Counted from the stretch's first letter, positions 18,987-28,210 are shown. The stretch: 64,000 nucleotides of DNA from Phytomonospora endophytica (GCF_014202425.1 NZ_JACHGT010000001.1:289160-353159), one strand, 5' to 3'. Numbers and translations are program-made. The notes: generated by a model not told the origin, from the sequence alone.

Positions 18987-20339
18987 GTGGACCGGCAGCA
19001 GGAGTTCGTCCTGCGGACACTGGAGGAACGCGACATCCGCTTCGTGCGGTTGTGGTTCACCGATGTGCTCGGCACCCTCAAGTCGGTCAGCGTCGCGCCG
19101 GCCGAGCTGGAGTCGGCGTTCTCGGAGGGCATCGGCTTCGACGGTTCGGCGATCGAGGGCTTCGCGCGGGTCTACGAGTCCGACATGATCGCCATGCCCG
19201 ACCCGACGACCTTCCAGGTCTTCCCCTTCGAGGGCGGGGCGACGGGCGAGAGCGCCCGGATGTTCTGCGACATCCTCAACCCGGACGGCTCGCCGTGCTG
19301 GGCCGACCCCCGGCACGTGCTGCGCCGGGCCCTGTCGCGTGCCGCCGAGCACGGGTTCACGTTCTACACGCACCCGGAGATCGAGTTCTTCCTCTTCGCC
19401 GACCTGCCCAAGGACGGCAGCGACCCGACACCGGTCGACGACGGCGGCTACTTCGACCACACCACGCACGCCGTCGCGCGCGACTTCCGCCGCCAGGCGG
19501 TCACCGCGCTGGAGCGGATCGGCATCTCGGTGGAGTTCAGCCACCACGAGGTCGCGCCCGGGCAGCAGGAGATCGACCTGCGCTACGCCGACGCCCTCGC
19601 CACGGCCGACAACATCATGACCTTCCGGCACGTGATCAAGGAGGTCGCGCTGTCGTCGAACGTGCACGCGTCCTTCATGCCGAAGCCGTTCACCGACCAG
19701 CCCGGCAGCGGCATGCACACCCACCTGTCGCTGTTCGAGGGCGAGCGCAACGCCTTCCACGACCCGGCCGACGCGATGAAGATGTCGAAGACGGGGAAGG
19801 CGTTCATCGCCGGGCTGCTGCGGCACGCGCGGGAGTACACGGCGATCACGAACCAGTGGGTGAACTCCTACAAGCGCCTGTTCCCGCAGCCGGTGCCGAA
19901 CCGGACCACCGAGTCGCCGGCCTACGTGTGCTGGGGGCACGCGAACCGTTCGGCGCTGGTGCGCGTACCGGCGTACGGCAAGCCGAACTCGGCTCGCGTC
20001 GAGCTGCGCTCGCTGGACTCGGCGTCGAACCCGTACCTGGCCTTCGCGGTACTCCTGGGCGCCGGGCTGAAGGGGATCGCGGAGGGCTACGAGCTGCCCC
20101 CGGGCGCCGAGGACGACGTGTGGGCGCTGTCCGACGCCGAGCGGCGCGCGGCCGGCTACGACGCGCTGCCGGGTGACCTGTCGGAGGCGATCGAGGTCAT
20201 GGCCGGATCGGAACTGGTCGCGGAGGTGCTGGGGGAGCAGGTCTTCGACTTCTTCCTCAAGAACAAGCGGGCCGAGTCCGAGGAGTACCGGCGGCAGGTG
20301 ACGCCGTACGAGCGGAAGCATTACCTGGGGGCGTTGTAG
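18987..20339 (+). CDS. glnA2: Type I glutamine synthetase paralogue GlnA2
   Basis: 450 aa. The GTG start is fixed by AAGGAGG (18972-18978). The opening DRQQEFVLRTLEERDIRFVR closely matches mycobacterial GlnA2, and catalytic segments are intact (IGFDGSAIEGFARV, HPEIEFFLFADL, EFSHHEVAPGQQEIDLRYADAL, MHTHLSLFEG, NRSALVRVPAY, RVELRSLDSASNPYLAF). At the position of the adenylylated tyrosine of GlnA (LYELPPEE) it reads DDVWALSD, so GlnE cannot modify it in the usual way. Its physiological substrate may not be only glutamate; some actinobacterial GlnA paralogues act on polyamines or D-amino acids. The GS fold is certain; the exact activity is inferred. Confidence 0.93.
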   Translation: MDRQQEFVLRTLEERDIRFVRLWFTDVLGTLKSVSVAPAELESAFSEGIGFDGSAIEGFARVYESDMIAMPDPTTFQVFPFEGGATGESARMFCDILNPDGSPCWADPRHVLRRALSRAAEHGFTFYTHPEIEFFLFADLPKDGSDPTPVDDGGYFDHTTHAVARDFRRQAVTALERIGISVEFSHHEVAPGQQEIDLRYADALATADNIMTFRHVIKEVALSSNVHASFMPKPFTDQPGSGMHTHLSLFEGERNAFHDPADAMKMSKTGKAFIAGLLRHAREYTAITNQWVNSYKRLFPQPVPNRTTESPAYVCWGHANRSALVRVPAYGKPNSARVELRSLDSASNPYLAFAVLLGAGLKGIAEGYELPPGAEDDVWALSDAERRAAGYDALPGDLSEAIEVMAGSELVAEVLGEQVFDFFLKNKRAESEEYRRQVTPYERKHYLGAL

Positions 20340-20348
20340 CGGACGCGC

Positions 20349-20388
20349 GACGGCGGCCCCGGCGATGCGCATCGCCGGGGCCGCCGTC
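20349..20388. terminator. Bidirectional terminator between glnA2 and the SDR gene
   Basis: A perfect 18-bp stem (20349-20366 with 20371-20388) closed by a GCGC loop fills most of the 62-bp gap between the convergent genes. It is among the strongest hairpins in the window. Confidence 0.85.
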
Positions 20389-20401
20389 TCGCGTGTGCCG
20401 C

Positions 20402-21172
20402 TCAGGCGGCCTGCGCGGTGGGCATGATCGTGACCTGCTGGAGGTTGACCCGCGCCGGGAGGGCCGCCAGGAACCCGATGGTCCGCGCGACGTCGTCGGC
20501 CGTGAGCCACTCCATGGTCTCCTTCGAGCCCTCCAGCCAGGCCAGGGCGCCGTTGTCGGTGACGTGGCTCTGGAGTTCCGTGCCGACGATGCCCGGCTCG
20601 ATCGCCGAGACCCGGACGTTCTTCGCGCCGAGCTCGGCGCGAAGGTGCCGGGACAGGTGCGTCACGTAGGCCTTCGTCGCCGAGTAGACGGCGAAGTTGG
20701 GGAAGATGTTCTGCGCCGCGATCGACGACGTGTTGATCAGGTCGGCGACACCGCGCGTGCGGCCGGCGTCCACCAGCTGCGGGGTGAAGGCCCCGATGAC
20801 GTTCATCAGGCCGGTGATGTTGAGGTCGATCTGGTGGCGCCACTGCTCGGTGGCGAGCTCCTCGATCGGGGCGGGCAGCATGACGCCGGCGTTGTTCAGC
20901 AGCAGGTCGGCGCCGCCGAACTCCGCGGCGACACGGTCGGCGGCGTCCTGTACCGCGCCGACGTCGGTCACATCGACGGCCAGGGCGAGGGCCCGGCCGC
21001 CGTTGCCCACGATGCGGGCGGTCAGCTCGTCCAGGCGATCGGTGCGCCTGGCCAGGACGACAACGGCGGCGCCCAGCTCGGACAGGTGTTCGGCGGCGGC
21101 CGCGCCGATGCCGCTGGACGCGCCGGTGACGACGGCGACGCGGCCGGACAGGGGAAGAATCCGGGTGGTCAT
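20402..21172 (-). CDS. Classical SDR-family oxidoreductase
   Basis: 256 aa. NAD(P)-dependent Rossmann enzyme with the cofactor motif VTGASSGIGAAA, NNAGVM, catalytic Ser in INTSSIA and catalytic YSATK. It resembles YdfG/clavaldehyde-dehydrogenase-like SDRs acting on small alcohols or beta-hydroxy acids; the substrate is unknown. ATG 21172 has GAGAGG upstream; a longer frame to 21496 runs into the divergent regulator and is not used. The regulator at 21345 is divergently transcribed and probably controls it. Confidence 0.9.
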   Translation of the reverse strand: MTTRILPLSGRVAVVTGASSGIGAAAAEHLSELGAAVVVLARRTDRLDELTARIVGNGGRALALAVDVTDVGAVQDAADRVAAEFGGADLLLNNAGVMLPAPIEELATEQWRHQIDLNITGLMNVIGAFTPQLVDAGRTRGVADLINTSSIAAQNIFPNFAVYSATKAYVTHLSRHLRAELGAKNVRVSAIEPGIVGTELQSHVTDNGALAWLEGSKETMEWLTADDVARTIGFLAALPARVNLQQVTIMPTAQAA

Positions 21173-21344
21173 GTTGGTGCCTCTCACAGTCGTGGACCAG
21201 TGCCGGTCCTCGACAAGCAGACCACCCAAAGAGGCCTTGGAAGCGGCCGTGGAATGCCCTGACCAGGCAGGTAATCCCGGAACTGGTACCGGCAGGGCCA
21301 CCCGGAGGAGCGAGGGCCCGGCCGTCCGCGGGCACACTGGGGCA

Positions 21345-22214
21345 ATGGACGACCGCAGCACTGAACTCGCCGGCTTCCTGCGCTCACGCCGGGCCAGGAT
21401 CACCCCCGAACAGGCGGGACTGCCGCCGGACCCGCGCCCCCGGCGCGTGCCCGGCCTGCGCCGTGACGAAGCCGCCCGGCTGGCCAGTGTCAGCACCGAG
21501 TACTACACCCGCCTCGAACAGGGCCGGGCCCAGAATCCGTCGGCGGAGGTCGTCGAGGCCCTCGCACGCGCCCTTCAGCTCGACGCCTCCGAGCGAGAGC
21601 ACCTCACCGACCTCCTGGCGAGGCCGCCCGTGGCCCGTCGCGGGCCGGTCGCCGCGCAGCGGGTCCGGCCGGGCCTGCACCTCATGCTCCAGACCCTCGA
21701 CCACGTCCCGGCGTTCATTCTCGGGCAGCGCACCGACGTCCTGGCGTCCAACCGGCTGGCCCGCGAGGTCCTCACCGACTTCGAGTCCATGCCCGCACCC
21801 CGCCGTAACCTCGCCCGCTACTACTTCCTGGACCCGGCGGCGCGGTCCGCGGTCGGCGACTGGGAATGCATCGCCGCCGAGACGGCCGCCATCCTCCGCC
21901 TCGAAGCCGGGCGGCGGCCCCACGACCGGCTCCTCGCCGATCTCGTCGGCGAGTTCGTCGTCACATGCCCCGAGTTCTCCGGCTGGTGGAACGACCACCG
22001 CGTCCTGCGGCGGACGCACGGCGCCAAGACCTACCACCACGCGCTGGTCGGCGAGCTGGAGTTCTCCTACGAGTCCTTCCAGGTCCCCGGTGACCAGGAA
22101 CAGACCCTGTGCGTCTACAACGTAGAACCCGCCTCCGCCACCGCCGAGGCCCTTCGACTGCTTGGCGGCTGGACGGCCCCGGGCATCGAGATGCCCGCCG
22201 AGACGCCGGGGTGA
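21345..22214 (+). CDS. XRE-type regulator with MmyB-like ligand-binding domain
   Basis: 289 aa. Residues ~5-85 contain a helix-turn-helix (VPGLRRDEAARLASVSTEYYTRLEQGRAQNPSAEVVEALARAL). The remainder matches the MmyB-like/PAS-like C-terminal domain of actinomycete regulators (ILGQRTDVLASNRLAREVL, LARYYFLDP, WWNDHRV, KTYHHALVGELEFSYESF). Such proteins usually repress a divergently encoded SDR or flavoprotein and may bind a fatty acid-like ligand. The 172-bp gap to the SDR would hold the operator, although I see no clear palindrome there. It has a weak -10 (CACACT) 6 nt before the ATG. Confidence 0.88.
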   Translation: MDDRSTELAGFLRSRRARITPEQAGLPPDPRPRRVPGLRRDEAARLASVSTEYYTRLEQGRAQNPSAEVVEALARALQLDASEREHLTDLLARPPVARRGPVAAQRVRPGLHLMLQTLDHVPAFILGQRTDVLASNRLAREVLTDFESMPAPRRNLARYYFLDPAARSAVGDWECIAAETAAILRLEAGRRPHDRLLADLVGEFVVTCPEFSGWWNDHRVLRRTHGAKTYHHALVGELEFSYESFQVPGDQEQTLCVYNVEPASATAEALRLLGGWTAPGIEMPAETPG

Positions 22215-22218
22215 TCCC

Positions 22219-23163
22219 TCAGGCGACCGCCGCCTCCACGGTCAGGGTTCCCGTCGACGGGTCCAGGACCGCCCTCGTCCCGTACGGGACCGTCTCCTGA
22301 CGGATCCCGTGCCCGATCGGCAGGCCGCCCAGCACCGGCACGTCCAGAGCCGCGAGCATCTGGCCGAGGACGTCGACGACGTCGACACCCCAGCCGTCGG
22401 CGCAGTCGGTGAAGTTCCCCAAGGCGACCCCCGCGACCGCGCCCAGGACGCCCGCACGGCGCAACTGCGTCAGTGCCCGGTCCACGCGGTAGGGCGCCTC
22501 GTTGATCTCCTCCAGCAGCAGGATCGCCCCCGCGCAGTCCAGGTGCGTCCCCGTGCCCACGGCGTCGACGACCAGGGAGAGGTTCCCGCCCAGCAGCGGG
22601 CCCGCGACAGCCGTGCCCCGGGTGAGGCGGCCCGTCGGCTCGTAGTCCGCCGACGCGACCACCACCGGCTCGGCCGAGAACAACGCCGTGTGCAGCGCCT
22701 TCACCACGGCACCGTCCTCCGGCTCGGGCGTCGCGAACGACGTCACCACCGGCCCGTGCACCGAGGCGACCCCCGCGTGCCGGTACAGGCCCATGTGCAG
22801 CGCGGTGATGTCGGAGTACCCGATGACGGGCTTCGGGTCCCGCCGGGCGGCATCCCAGTCGACATCGTCGATGATCCGGGTCACGCCGTACCCGCCGCGC
22901 CCGCAGAACACCGCCCGCACCGAAGGGTCGGCGAGCGCTTCGTTGAACTCGGTGAGGCGGGCCGCGTCGGAGCCGGCGAGGAAGCCGTCGCGATCGAGGA
23001 CACCGTCGGGGACCTGCACGTCGAGGCCCCATTCGGCCAGCAGCTCCAGCCCGGGCGTCAGCCGCTCACGCGAGGTCGGACCGGAGGGCGTGACGACCCG
23101 GACGCTGTCGCCGGGACGCAGTGCGGGCGGCCGTGTCGCCGACGCCGCGGACTCGGTGTTCAT
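22219..23163 (-). CDS. LD-carboxypeptidase (peptidase S66)
   Basis: 314 aa. The family cleaves the L,D bond of murein tetrapeptides in the cytoplasm during peptidoglycan recycling, or the self-toxin microcin C (MccF branch). Motifs: AVFCGRGGYGVTRIIDD, nucleophile Ser in IGYSDITALHMG, GGNLSLVV, LLLEEINEAPYRVDRAL (catalytic Glu) and GLPIGHG (catalytic His). No signal peptide. The start is supported by TATCTT on the minus strand 8 nt upstream, so it is probably leaderless. It ends 4 bp from the convergent regulator gene. Confidence 0.92.
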   Translation of the reverse strand: MNTESAASATRPPALRPGDSVRVVTPSGPTSRERLTPGLELLAEWGLDVQVPDGVLDRDGFLAGSDAARLTEFNEALADPSVRAVFCGRGGYGVTRIIDDVDWDAARRDPKPVIGYSDITALHMGLYRHAGVASVHGPVVTSFATPEPEDGAVVKALHTALFSAEPVVVASADYEPTGRLTRGTAVAGPLLGGNLSLVVDAVGTGTHLDCAGAILLLEEINEAPYRVDRALTQLRRAGVLGAVAGVALGNFTDCADGWGVDVVDVLGQMLAALDVPVLGGLPIGHGIRQETVPYGTRAVLDPSTGTLTVEAAVA

Positions 23164-23171
23164 GCTCGGAA

Positions 23172-23181
23172 AAGATACGCT
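23172..23181. promoter_or_regulatory. Overlapping divergent -10 hexamers
   Basis: Only 25 bp separate the divergent start codons (23163 minus, 23189 plus). A minus-strand TATCTT (23177-23172) and a plus-strand TACGCT (23176-23181) share two bases. Each sits 7-8 nt before its start codon, implying that the two leaderless transcripts compete for polymerase. Confidence 0.5.
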
Positions 23182-23188
23182 CGGCGGC

Positions 23189-23932
23189 ATGGGTGCCGAT
23201 ACGAGATACGCGCTGGTTGTCGAGAACGATCCGACCTGTGACGTGCGACTGCTCGGCAGTTGGCTCGCCGACGCCGGACTCGACCTGAAGGTCGTGCGAC
23301 CGTACGCGGGCGAGACCGTCCCCGAACAGCTCGAAGCCAACGCCCTCATCGTCCTCGGCGGCGGGCAGCACGCCTACCCCGACTCCCAGGGACACCGCGA
23401 CGCCCCATGGCTCCCCGCCCTCGACGCGCTGCTCCGCGCGGCCGTCGCCGCGCGCGTCCCCACCCTCTGCCTCGGCCTCGGCTCGCAGCTCCTCGCCCAG
23501 GCCCTCGGCGGCCGCGTCGCGCCCGCCGCGTCGCCCGTCCTCGGCCCGCGCCTGCTCAGCCGCCGCGACGCCGCCGAGTACGACCCCCTCTTCGCCGCCG
23601 CGCCCATGGCCCTCGACGTGGTCCTGAGCAGGCACGACGAGATCATCACCCTCCCGCCCGGCGGAACACTGCTCGCCGCCTCCCCCTACGGCGCGATCGA
23701 GGCCTTCCGGGTCGGCACACACGCCTGGGGCATGCAGTTCCACATCGAATGCGACACGGCCATGCTCGACCGCTGGGTCAGCCTCTCGGGCCTCGACCCG
23801 GCCGCCGCCGCCCGCGCGGTGACCGTCCTCGACGACGTCGCCGAGACCTGGCGTCCCGTCGCCGAACGCTTCGCGACGCTCGCCCTCGGCCGGATCGGGA
23901 CCGGCACACCGCTGCCGCTGCTGGAGGGCTGA
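23189..23932 (+). CDS. Class I glutamine amidotransferase-like protein
   Basis: 247 aa. A triad-type glutaminase domain: Cys nucleophile in TLCLGLGSQLLAQALGG and the His-x-Glu pair in WGMQFHIECD. It resembles the free-standing amidotransferases that hydrolyse glutamine or gamma-glutamyl compounds (GMP-synthase-like). No partner synthetase domain is fused. It ends 2 nt before the glnE start, so it is co-transcribed with the regulator of glutamine synthetase. ATG 23189 is chosen because TACGCT ends 7 nt before it; an in-frame ATG at 23162 would overlap the divergent gene's start codon. The substrate is unknown. Confidence 0.85.
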   Translation: MGADTRYALVVENDPTCDVRLLGSWLADAGLDLKVVRPYAGETVPEQLEANALIVLGGGQHAYPDSQGHRDAPWLPALDALLRAAVAARVPTLCLGLGSQLLAQALGGRVAPAASPVLGPRLLSRRDAAEYDPLFAAAPMALDVVLSRHDEIITLPPGGTLLAASPYGAIEAFRVGTHAWGMQFHIECDTAMLDRWVSLSGLDPAAAARAVTVLDDVAETWRPVAERFATLALGRIGTGTPLPLLEG

Positions 23933-23934
23933 CC

Positions 23935-26586
23935 ATGCCCGCGGCCGTGGACGCCCAACTCGAACGGCTCACCGCAGCCGACCCCGAACTCGCCGCCGCG
24001 GGCGCGCAGGCGCACGACCGCCTCCGCGCCGTCCTGACCGCGTCCACGGCCCTCGCCGACCACCTCACCCTCCACCCCGAACAGTGGCGGCGCGTCGGCG
24101 ACGACGGCTACCCCGAGGCCCTCGCCGAAGCCGCCGACGAACACGAGGTCCGCCTCGCCTACCGCGGCGGCCTCCTGCGCGTCGCCGCCGCCGACCTCAC
24201 CGGCGAATGGGACTTCGCCCAGGTCACCGCCGAACTGTCCGCCCTCGCCGAGCACACCCTCCGCGCGGGCCTGCGCATCGCCCGGGAAGAGACCCCCGAC
24301 GCCGAGACCGCCACACTCGCCGTCATCGCGATGGGCAAATGCGGCGGCCGGGAACTCAACTACGTCAGTGACGTCGACGTCGTTTTCGTCGCCGAAGGCG
24401 ACCTCGACGTCGCCACCCGCGTCGCCGCGCGCCTCATGGCCGTCTGCGGGCACGCCGCCTGGCCCGTCGACGCCGGACTCCGCCCCGAAGGCCGCAACGG
24501 CCCCCTCGTGCGGACCCTCGCCTCACACGTCGCCTACTACAAGAAGTGGGCCCGCACCTGGGAGTTCCAGGCCCTCATCAAGGCCCGCCCCGTCGCCGGC
24601 GACGCCGAACTCGGCGCACGCTGGCTCGACGAACTGCGACCGCTCGTGTGGACCGCCGCCGACCGCGGCGAGGTCGTCGGCGAGGTCCGCGCGATGCGCC
24701 GCCGGGTCATCGCGCACCTCCCGAAGGCCGACGCCGAGAAGGAGATCAAACTCGGCCGGGGCGGCCTGCGCGACATCGAGTTCGCCGTCCAGCTCCTCCA
24801 GCTCGTCCACGGCCGCAGCGACACGACCCTGCGCGACCCGTCGACCTTGAAGGCGCTCGCCGCGCTCACCACCGGCGGCTACATCAACCGCGAGGACGGC
24901 GGGACCCTCGCCGAGGCCTACCGCTTCCTGCGCACCGTCGAGCACCGCCTTCAGCTCCAGCGCCTGCGCCGCACCCACCGCATCCCCGACGACCCCGAGG
25001 CCGTCTCCTGGCTCGCGAGGGTCATGGGCCACCGCACCGGCGAACAGTTCCTCACCGAATGGCGCGGCTACGCCCGCGAGGTCCGCCGCCTGCACGAGAA
25101 GCTCTTCTACCGGCCCCTCCTCGAAGCCGTCGCCAAAGTCCCGACCAGCGCCCTGCGCCTCACCCCGAAAGCAGCCGAGGAGCGCCTCACCGTCCTCGGC
25201 TTCGCCGACCCCGCCGGGGCGCTGCGCCACATCGAGGCCCTCATCTCCGGCGTCAACCGGACCACCGCCATCCAGCGCCAGCTGCTGCCGGTCCTGCTCG
25301 GCGAGTTCGCCGACGCGCCCGAACCCGACCGGGGACTGCTCGCCTACCGGCAGATCTCCGACGCTCTCGGCCGCACGCCCTGGTACCTGGGTCTCATGCG
25401 CGACGGCGGGCCCATCGCGCAGCGCCTGGCCTTCCTGCTGGGCACCTCCCGCTACGTCACCGAGCTGCTCGCCCGCGACCCGGCGGCGCTGCGGATGCTC
25501 GCCGACGACCGCGACCTCGCCCCGCGCGACCCGCGGACCCTCACCGAGGGCATGTCGGCCGCCGTCGCGCGCCACGAGGACCCGGCGGCGGCGGTCGCCG
25601 CGCTGCGCGCGATGCGACGGCGGGAGCTGCTGCGCGTGGCCAGCGCCGACCTGCTGGGCCTGATCGGCATCGAGGAGGTCGGTACGGCGCTGTCGGCGCT
25701 CACCGACGCCGTCCTGGCCGCGACACTGTCCATCGTGGACCCCGGCGGGCGTCTCGCGGTGATCGGGATGGGTCGCCTCGGCGGTGCCGAGACCGGCTAC
25801 GGCTCCGACGCCGACGTGCTCTTCGTGTGCGCCGACGGCGACGAGACCGCCGCGACCGAATGCGCCGAACGGCTGCGGGCCCTGCTGTCGGCGCCCGCTC
25901 CCGACCCGCCGCTCGACATCGACGCCGGACTGCGGCCGGAAGGCCGCCAGGGCCCGTTGGTGCGCAGCCTGTCGGCCTACCGGACCTACTACGCGCGCTG
26001 GTCGCGGGTCTGGGAGGCGCAGGCGCTGCTGCGAGCGCGGTTCGTCGCCGGCGACGCCGGGCTCGGTGCGGAGTTCATCGCGATGGCCGACCGGATCCGT
26101 TACCCCGCGGGTGGTCTCACCGACGCCCAGGTCACCGAGATCCGCCGCCTCAAGGTCCGCGTCGACACCGAGCGGATGCCGCGCGGTGCCGACCCGTCGA
26201 CGCACACCAAACTCGGCCGAGGCGGGCTGTCCGATGTGGAGTGGAGCATGCAGCTGCTTCAGCTGCGGCACGCCGACAAGGTCGAGAGCCTGCGCACCAC
26301 CGGGACCCTCGAAGCCATCTCGGCGGCGGCCGACGCGCTGCTGCTCACCCCCGCCGACGCCGAGGCCCTCGGCCTCGCCTGGCGGCTCGTCTCGCGGGTC
26401 CGGGGCGCGCTCATGCTGGTCCGCGGACGGCCGAGCGACCAGCTCCCCATCCGTGGTGTCGCCCTCGCGGGCGTCACGCGGGCACTGGGCCGGCCCCTCG
26501 ACGAGGACCCGGGCGCCTTCCTCGACGAGTACCTGCGGACGACACGGCATTCGCACGCGGTGGCGGAAACGGTGCTGTACGACTGA
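23935..26586 (+). CDS. glnE: Bifunctional glutamine synthetase adenylyltransferase / adenylyl-removing enzyme
   Basis: 883 aa. It adds and removes AMP on the regulatory tyrosine of GlnA according to nitrogen state. Two homologous nucleotidyltransferase halves are visible: AIMGKCGGRELNY-like (residues ~132-150, deadenylylating half) and IGMGRLGGAETGYGSDADVLF (~607-630, adenylylating half). Each is followed by the RPEGRNGPLVR or RPEGRQGPLVR motif and a helical GlnD-PII linker domain (LGRGGLRDIEFAVQLLQL, LGRGGLSDVEWSMQLLQL). It is about 100 residues shorter than the actinobacterial proteins I remember, mainly at the N-terminus. The start is 2 nt after the amidotransferase stop. Its target glnA is at 41.2-42.6 kb. 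Confidence 0.95.
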   Translation: MPAAVDAQLERLTAADPELAAAGAQAHDRLRAVLTASTALADHLTLHPEQWRRVGDDGYPEALAEAADEHEVRLAYRGGLLRVAAADLTGEWDFAQVTAELSALAEHTLRAGLRIAREETPDAETATLAVIAMGKCGGRELNYVSDVDVVFVAEGDLDVATRVAARLMAVCGHAAWPVDAGLRPEGRNGPLVRTLASHVAYYKKWARTWEFQALIKARPVAGDAELGARWLDELRPLVWTAADRGEVVGEVRAMRRRVIAHLPKADAEKEIKLGRGGLRDIEFAVQLLQLVHGRSDTTLRDPSTLKALAALTTGGYINREDGGTLAEAYRFLRTVEHRLQLQRLRRTHRIPDDPEAVSWLARVMGHRTGEQFLTEWRGYAREVRRLHEKLFYRPLLEAVAKVPTSALRLTPKAAEERLTVLGFADPAGALRHIEALISGVNRTTAIQRQLLPVLLGEFADAPEPDRGLLAYRQISDALGRTPWYLGLMRDGGPIAQRLAFLLGTSRYVTELLARDPAALRMLADDRDLAPRDPRTLTEGMSAAVARHEDPAAAVAALRAMRRRELLRVASADLLGLIGIEEVGTALSALTDAVLAATLSIVDPGGRLAVIGMGRLGGAETGYGSDADVLFVCADGDETAATECAERLRALLSAPAPDPPLDIDAGLRPEGRQGPLVRSLSAYRTYYARWSRVWEAQALLRARFVAGDAGLGAEFIAMADRIRYPAGGLTDAQVTEIRRLKVRVDTERMPRGADPSTHTKLGRGGLSDVEWSMQLLQLRHADKVESLRTTGTLEAISAAADALLLTPADAEALGLAWRLVSRVRGALMLVRGRPSDQLPIRGVALAGVTRALGRPLDEDPGAFLDEYLRTTRHSHAVAETVLYD

Positions 26587-26776
26587 GTGCCGGCGGCCGG
26601 GTCGGTCACCGGCGACGCCGCCGAGCGCGGTGTTCCGCCTGCGCCGACGCGCGGACCCGGCCTTTTCCGGGATGGTCGGCCGCCCCGAGGACGGCGGGCG
26701 TGCCGAGGGGCGGTCGACCATCGGGGACGCTACCGGCGGCGATGTCGCGCGGGCGTTACCACCGGATGAGCACCGC

Positions 26777-26953
26777 TCAGGCGCAGAGGCCCTCCAGGCC
26801 CCAGTTGGTGCAGAGCACGATGCAGCCGGAGCCGTAGTGGCACCAGCGGCAGGCGTACTGGACGCCGATGCACTTGCACTCTTTCCACTCGAAGTTGACG
26901 CACTCCGCCGAGGCCTGCCGACCGCCGCCGAACCTAGCGACAGACGACCCCAA
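26777..26953 (-). CDS. Cysteine-rich micro-ORF (58 aa from TTG) or gene remnant
   Basis: A short minus-strand frame ends with eight Cys and four Trp in ~45 residues (ECVNFEWKECKCIG, ACRWCHYGSGC, LCTNWGLEGLCA). In the last 46 codons all but one third position is G or C, while first and second positions are poor in GC; that is the signature of real coding here, and the opposite plus frame lacks it (about half G/C at position three). The weak point is the start: the only nearby in-frame candidate is TTG 26953, with no ribosome site, and codon bias fades upstream of codon ~9. No signal peptide or modifying enzyme is adjacent. It could be a small metal-binding or disulphide-rich peptide, or the C-terminal scrap of a lost gene. 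Confidence 0.45.
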   Translation of the reverse strand: MGSSVARFGGGRQASAECVNFEWKECKCIGVQYACRWCHYGSGCIVLCTNWGLEGLCA

Positions 26954-27148
26954 TCGTCCATAGTGGACGATCCGGCGTATGCGCCCGCTATGCGATGGAC
27001 CACCGAACCGCCGCCGCGCGTGTTTCGCGGTGCTCCTCGCGGGTCTGGTGCGAATCGTCCCGTCGGGACTATCGTGTTGTGATCGATGTGCCGACCGGAT
27101 CAACCCCCCGACACCCCGTGTACATCTCCGCCCGCGAAGGTGACGCCC

Positions 27149-28201
27149 ATGAGACCTCTGCGCACCGCACTCGCCGGACTGGCGGCCGTTAGCGTGCTGC
27201 TCACCCTCGGCGCCTCGCCCGCCGCCGCGCATCCGCGCCGGACCTTCGACCTCCAGGCCCACCGCGGCGGTCTCGGGCTCGTCGTGGAGAACACGCTCCC
27301 GGCCTTCGCCAACGCCCTCGAACTGGGCGTGACCACCCTCGAACTCGACGTCCAGATCACCCTCGACGGCGCCGCCGTGGTCACCCACGACCGTAAGACG
27401 ACGCCCGCGAAGTGCCTCGACACCGCGCCCGCGACCCCCGGTGACCCGAAGTTCCCCTACGTCGGGAAGTACATCAAGGACCTCACCCTCGCCCAGGTCA
27501 AGACCCTCGACTGCGGCACCCTCACCCAGCCGAACTTTCCCGGCCAGCGCGCCGAACCGGGCGAGCCGATGCCGACGCTGCGCGAGGTCTTCGGGCTCGT
27601 GCACCGTTACCGCGCGCACGGCGTGAAGCTCAACGTCGAGACGAAGGTGGAGGCCGGGGCGCCCGAGCAGACCGCCCCTCGCGAGCAGTTCGTGCAGGTC
27701 GTGGCCCGTGAGGTCCGCCGCGCCGGTCTGCTGCGCCAGGTGACGATCCAGAGCTTCGACTGGGGCGCGCTGATGCGCATGGCCGAAGTCGAGCCGCGCC
27801 TGCCGTTGGTCGCGCTGACCAACTACGACTTCCTCCAGGTCGACAAGCCGGGTGCTTCGCCGTGGCTGGGCGGGCTCGACATCGACGACTTCGGCGATGA
27901 CCCGATCGCCGCGATCGACTCCTTCGGCGCCGACGCGTTCTCGCCCGTGCACGGTTTCCCGCAGAACGGCAAGGTCACCGACCCCGGTTACCGCCCCTAC
28001 GTCACCGCCGAGATGGTCGCCGCCGCGCACGCACGCGGCATCAAGGTCGTCCCGTGGACGATCGACGACGAGGCGACCATGCGCAAGCTCATCGACGACG
28101 GCGTCGACGGCATCATCACCGACTACCCCGACGTGCTGCGCTCGGTGATGGCCGACTACGGCTTCAAGCTGCCGAAGAAGTACCGTCCGCACCACCACTG
28201 A
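27149..28201 (+). CDS. Secreted glycerophosphodiester phosphodiesterase
   Basis: 350 aa. It hydrolyses deacylated phospholipids or teichoic-acid-type glycerophosphodiesters to glycerol-3-phosphate and an alcohol. Signal peptide about 1-27 (ASPAAAH). The GDPD TIM barrel shows the catalytic DLQAHRGG...ENTLPAF His-Arg pair, the LELDVQITLDGAAVVTHD metal/acid-base segment, the family insertion with Cys residues (AKCLD, LDCGTL) and the C-terminal VVPWTIDDEATMRKLIDDGVDGIITDYPD. ATG 27149 follows CGAAGG by 8 nt. Its end lies 9 bp from the convergent membrane protein. Confidence 0.94.
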   Translation: MRPLRTALAGLAAVSVLLTLGASPAAAHPRRTFDLQAHRGGLGLVVENTLPAFANALELGVTTLELDVQITLDGAAVVTHDRKTTPAKCLDTAPATPGDPKFPYVGKYIKDLTLAQVKTLDCGTLTQPNFPGQRAEPGEPMPTLREVFGLVHRYRAHGVKLNVETKVEAGAPEQTAPREQFVQVVAREVRRAGLLRQVTIQSFDWGALMRMAEVEPRLPLVALTNYDFLQVDKPGASPWLGGLDIDDFGDDPIAAIDSFGADAFSPVHGFPQNGKVTDPGYRPYVTAEMVAAAHARGIKVVPWTIDDEATMRKLIDDGVDGIITDYPDVLRSVMADYGFKLPKKYRPHHH

Positions 28202-28210
28202 CCCCTCGGG

